A stretch of 64,000 nucleotides of DNA from Rhinopithecus roxellana (Eukaryota > Chordata > Mammalia > Primates > Cercopithecidae). Within the stretch, counting starts at the first letter, position 1, and each line of letters starts with the position of its first letter. Below are positions 61,008-64,000 of the stretch, piece by piece. Below the pieces are notes generated by a model. That model was not told the origin of the DNA and searched no databases. It worked only from the letters and a program-made list of their open reading frames with translations. Both the position numbers and the translations under genes were made by a program. The stretch spans positions 50,678,260 through 50,742,259 of the forward strand of contig NC_044567.1 in the NCBI RefSeq assembly GCF_007565055.1, given 5' to 3'.

Positions 61008-61118
61008 TTTTATTTCAATTGACACATAATAATCGTATATATTTATAGGGTATAGAGTGATATTGTGATACATGTATACCACATGTAATTATCAAATCAG
61101 GGTAATCAGCAAGATATA
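61008..61118 (-). mobile_element. L1 3' end fragment, reverse strand
   Basis: Contains atttcaattgacacataataatcg, tagggtatagagtgatattgtgatacatg and aattatcaaatcagggtaatcagc, a known reverse-strand old L1 3' motif. Confidence 0.7.
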
Positions 61119-61124
61119 GATTTT

Positions 61125-61262
61125 TAAAATCCTAATCTGAGAGATGAGACAATGGGTGCAAGTAGGTATTCCAGGTAAAACAGCTAGTCAATGGCAGCAG
61201 TATCCATATTCAAACTCACATCTACTTATGTGTCTGCAGCTCTTCCCATGATATCCAACCAA
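61125..61262 (-). repeat. MIR SINE fragment
   Basis: Contains gagatgagacaatgggtgc, gtaaaacagctagtcaatggc and attcaaactcacatctac. Confidence 0.65.
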
Positions 61263-61264
61263 GT

Positions 61265-62465
61265 CTTCCATGACTGGGTTAATGAGTGAAGTGGTGAACG
61301 AGTCAAAGATATTCCTTGAGTTTCCCCTCCCCAGGCACTCATACACGCCTCTTCAGTTGACAAAGGTTGTCACAGCTCAGAGAAGATGCTATTGTGGCCA
61401 GCCTTCCATTTCACTGGACAGTTGGGGAATGCAATTTACTAGATGGAGAGCGCAGATGGTCAGTTTCTTGGGTGAAGACCAGCAGTTCACCAAGCAGCAT
61501 GAAGACTGCCCCCAGCTCTCAGAGTAGGGGAGGGAGGCTATCTCAGATGACTCACATGACATCACCACAGTTCTTCCCCTTCCAGTTTAACCCAAACTTC
61601 CTGATCTTTCTCCCTGAGCAAAGAGCCCTAGAGTGTTCTTTGCGCAAAAGTGGCACCTGAACAGCCCAGGACTGGTCCTCTGACCTCAGGGGAGCCACTT
61701 TATAGCTAAGTCAATCAGATGATCTGCCTTGAATATTTGCGCTTAGAGAAACAGAGCAGTTGGAAGAAGGAAGGCCACATAGCTTACAGCAGTAGCCTGT
61801 CCATTCTGGGCCATGTGGCTGAGAAGCCCTGATGGAGAGAAAACTTTACCAGGTGGCTCCTAAAAGGGATGGAATGAGTAGCTCAGCTGCAGTTCACATA
61901 GAACTCTGGTGTGATTCCAGCTTTTGAATCCGTGATGCTTTTAGCCCTAGAATTGGTTGCTTGTGGGTGTCTTACTAGGTTTACGTTCCTTGCAATGGAG
62001 AAATCCCTGAACTAAAACACTGGGGAGCACTGGACAGAAAAGCTAAGGTTGGGAATGACATGGCCAGACAACTGTCAGCAGACTCTGGAAGCATTAAGCA
62101 GAACTTGTCTCCCATCTCAGTGGAAATGGACTCAGCATCAACTTTGGAGCCTGCAACAACCCTCTGCTAGGGTCCATTCTTTCATGATTGCTAAAACCAT
62201 AAAGGACTTGCAAGATAATCTGGGCCACCATCTTTTTAAATTATCCTATAGTCAGGAACTTATTTCCTGCTCAGTTCTCTGTCAGTCCATCTGGTATTGT
62301 CTAAGGAGAAGTTCTCAAAGTGGTATTAATATGCTTCTGACAATCTCTAAACATTTGCTGATTTTTCTTTTTAATAAAGAAAGAACAAATCTTGGGCACA
62401 GAGCCTTGGCAGACAACAAAAATCTAGCTATAAGTTAATCATATTTTTTATTATACTCACTTTTA
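61265..62465. other. Unique sequence, no gene seen
   Basis: Holds a 129-codon open frame (62049-62438) with no recognisable domain, and no repeat that I can name. Confidence 0.45.
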
Positions 62466-62474
62466 CAGTTACCT

Positions 62475-62784
<310 letters not shown>

Positions 62785-62792
62785 AGTTACCT

Positions 62793-64000
62793 TCTTTTTA
62801 TGGTAAATGACAATATTTTACCATTTATGTGGTGATTTAAAGTTTCCACTATACACATATTTATGGGAAAAAAAGTCAATTTAAAGAAAAATGTTATGTA
62901 AATAATAGCATAGGAAGCATGCAGATATAGAACAAATCATGAAAGTATGGAAATTACCTAACATGTGGGAAATGCTAGCTAAGCCCAACCACCTATTTGG
63001 TAGGTGGAACAGGGGCCCCGAAAGGGCAGGTATTAGCCAGAGACCACCCAACCAGTTCCTCTCACTCCCTTTGGCCACACATATCTCTTTAAGAACACTT
63101 TCTACATTTATTTTGTGATGTCAGGTATTAAAGAAAATAGCTAACCAAAGAGTTCTGTTAATGGTAAAGGGGATAGGGCCTGGGGATGAAGGTGGAGGGG
63201 AGACTGTGTTCTGAATCTCCCAGCAGTGAACGGGTACCCTATGCACTGCGTGGAGTCAGCAGGGTGGCAGGTGCCTTGGTGGCGTCCCTGGCTACTCATT
63301 GGCCAAGCGGAGCTCAGGGAGAAACAGATCATCAGAAGCTTACAGTGCAGAGGCACAGTCATGGCCTGCAAAACAGAGCATTAATAAAGATCACAAAGGT
63401 ATACCTAAGAGAGGAAAATGAGCATTTCTGTCTCTGTAAATAAATCCATGGCTTGCAAACAAAAACATGCCAGGAAAACCAACTGCAAATGCACTCCTAG
63501 TAAAGGAGACCAGATGTCCTTGGAATCATTTTAATTAAATTGTGAGTCAATTGTAAACCAGAGGGTGGGGGGTTGAGGGGAGTAGAATTTTGCTTTCTAA
63601 GACTGCCAGATGTAAAGTCCAATTTCCAGGATAATGTATCCAGGGTGGCGGAGCCTTTCCAACATTTAATTACATATTGCCTAGCAACTGAAGAGATGAA
63701 CAGGAATGGAGTCAGGGGACCTGGGGTGATCCATTAGGATGTTGATGCCCCAGGTTGCAGGACATACACTGACACCAGGCCACAGTCAATGTGTTGATAT
63801 TGTTCGTCCCCAGGAGCCATGAGATGGTTCCAATTATGTGAGTTGTAAGCCACATTTTGTTCCATTTCCTTTGGGCTGATCAACCCAGCAACCTGGCAGA
63901 ATTAAGACCCTGTTTCCTTCATTTTTCACAAAAGAAGCATCTTTTCTTTCTGTACAAAGTAATAGATGTTGTTAAAACTTCAGCAGTACATGCATGTATA
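62793..64000. other. Unique block, candidate conserved element at end
   Basis: No gene or repeat recognised. 63500-63960 is repeat-free and carries many homeodomain-like words (ttttaattaaatt, catttaattacat) and TGTTGATATTG. A regulatory role is speculation from composition. Confidence 0.4.

Overview
The window is nuclear DNA of a primate, almost certainly an Old World monkey (macaque, baboon or guenon group). It is packed with Alu, L1, MIR, L2, MER5 and MER20 copies and one MaLR-type LTR. Its youngest AluY copies carry variants I associate with the Old World monkey AluY lineage: 'aaactagccgggcga' in the middle linker and 'gagatccggccactgc' near the 3' end, where human AluY usually has 'gagatcgcgcc'. 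I found no bacterial-type gene, no rRNA or tRNA, no CRISPR array and no convincing host protein-coding exon. The only recognisable protein coding sequence is broken L1 ORF2 (reverse transcriptase) remnants at 4839-5087 (-) and 55405-56894 (+).

Layout. 1-2.1 kb is unique sequence. 2.1-5.3 kb holds an L2 split by a MIR, a TGAA microsatellite and an old reverse-strand L1. 5.3-20 kb is mostly unique DNA with scattered MIR, MER5 and MER20 copies, an LTR-like element at 13.7 kb and a DNA-transposon-like repeat split by an Alu monomer at 16-17 kb. 20.3-21 kb is a MIR split by a solo MaLR LTR. 23-27 kb holds two 5'-truncated L1PA-type insertions and three Alus. 28-30 kb holds a rearranged unique segment, an L1M, a long TG repeat and an AluJ. 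31.7-32.9 kb is a MIR broken by three Alu-derived insertions. 33.5-36 kb holds an L2, a MER5 pair and an interrupted CAG repeat. 37.9 kb has a 43-bp minisatellite and 39.4 kb a young AluY. 41-51 kb is sparse old repeats. 51.3-52.9 kb is a cluster of unstable simple repeats ending in a 0.74-kb trinucleotide array. 55.4-57.1 kb is an L1PA insertion with a 15-bp target duplication. 57.4-62.8 kb carries four more Alus, one with a 49-T tail.

Nothing here works as a gene pathway; the window reads as an archive of retrotransposition and local rearrangement. The most unusual signal is three short dispersed duplications (27-35 bp, copied 0.74-2.1 kb), each beside a small tandem duplication. They look like replication template switching: 3838-3913 with 5222-5248, 23972-24040 with 26125-26159, and 28003-28127 with 27301-27335. 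A ~190-bp repeat pair (6220-6417 and 7884-8076), the second copy of which interrupts a MIR, may be an unassigned short repeat family. Family names are from recognition by eye and not from a database search. Boundaries of MIR and L2 fragments are approximate, by tens of bases.
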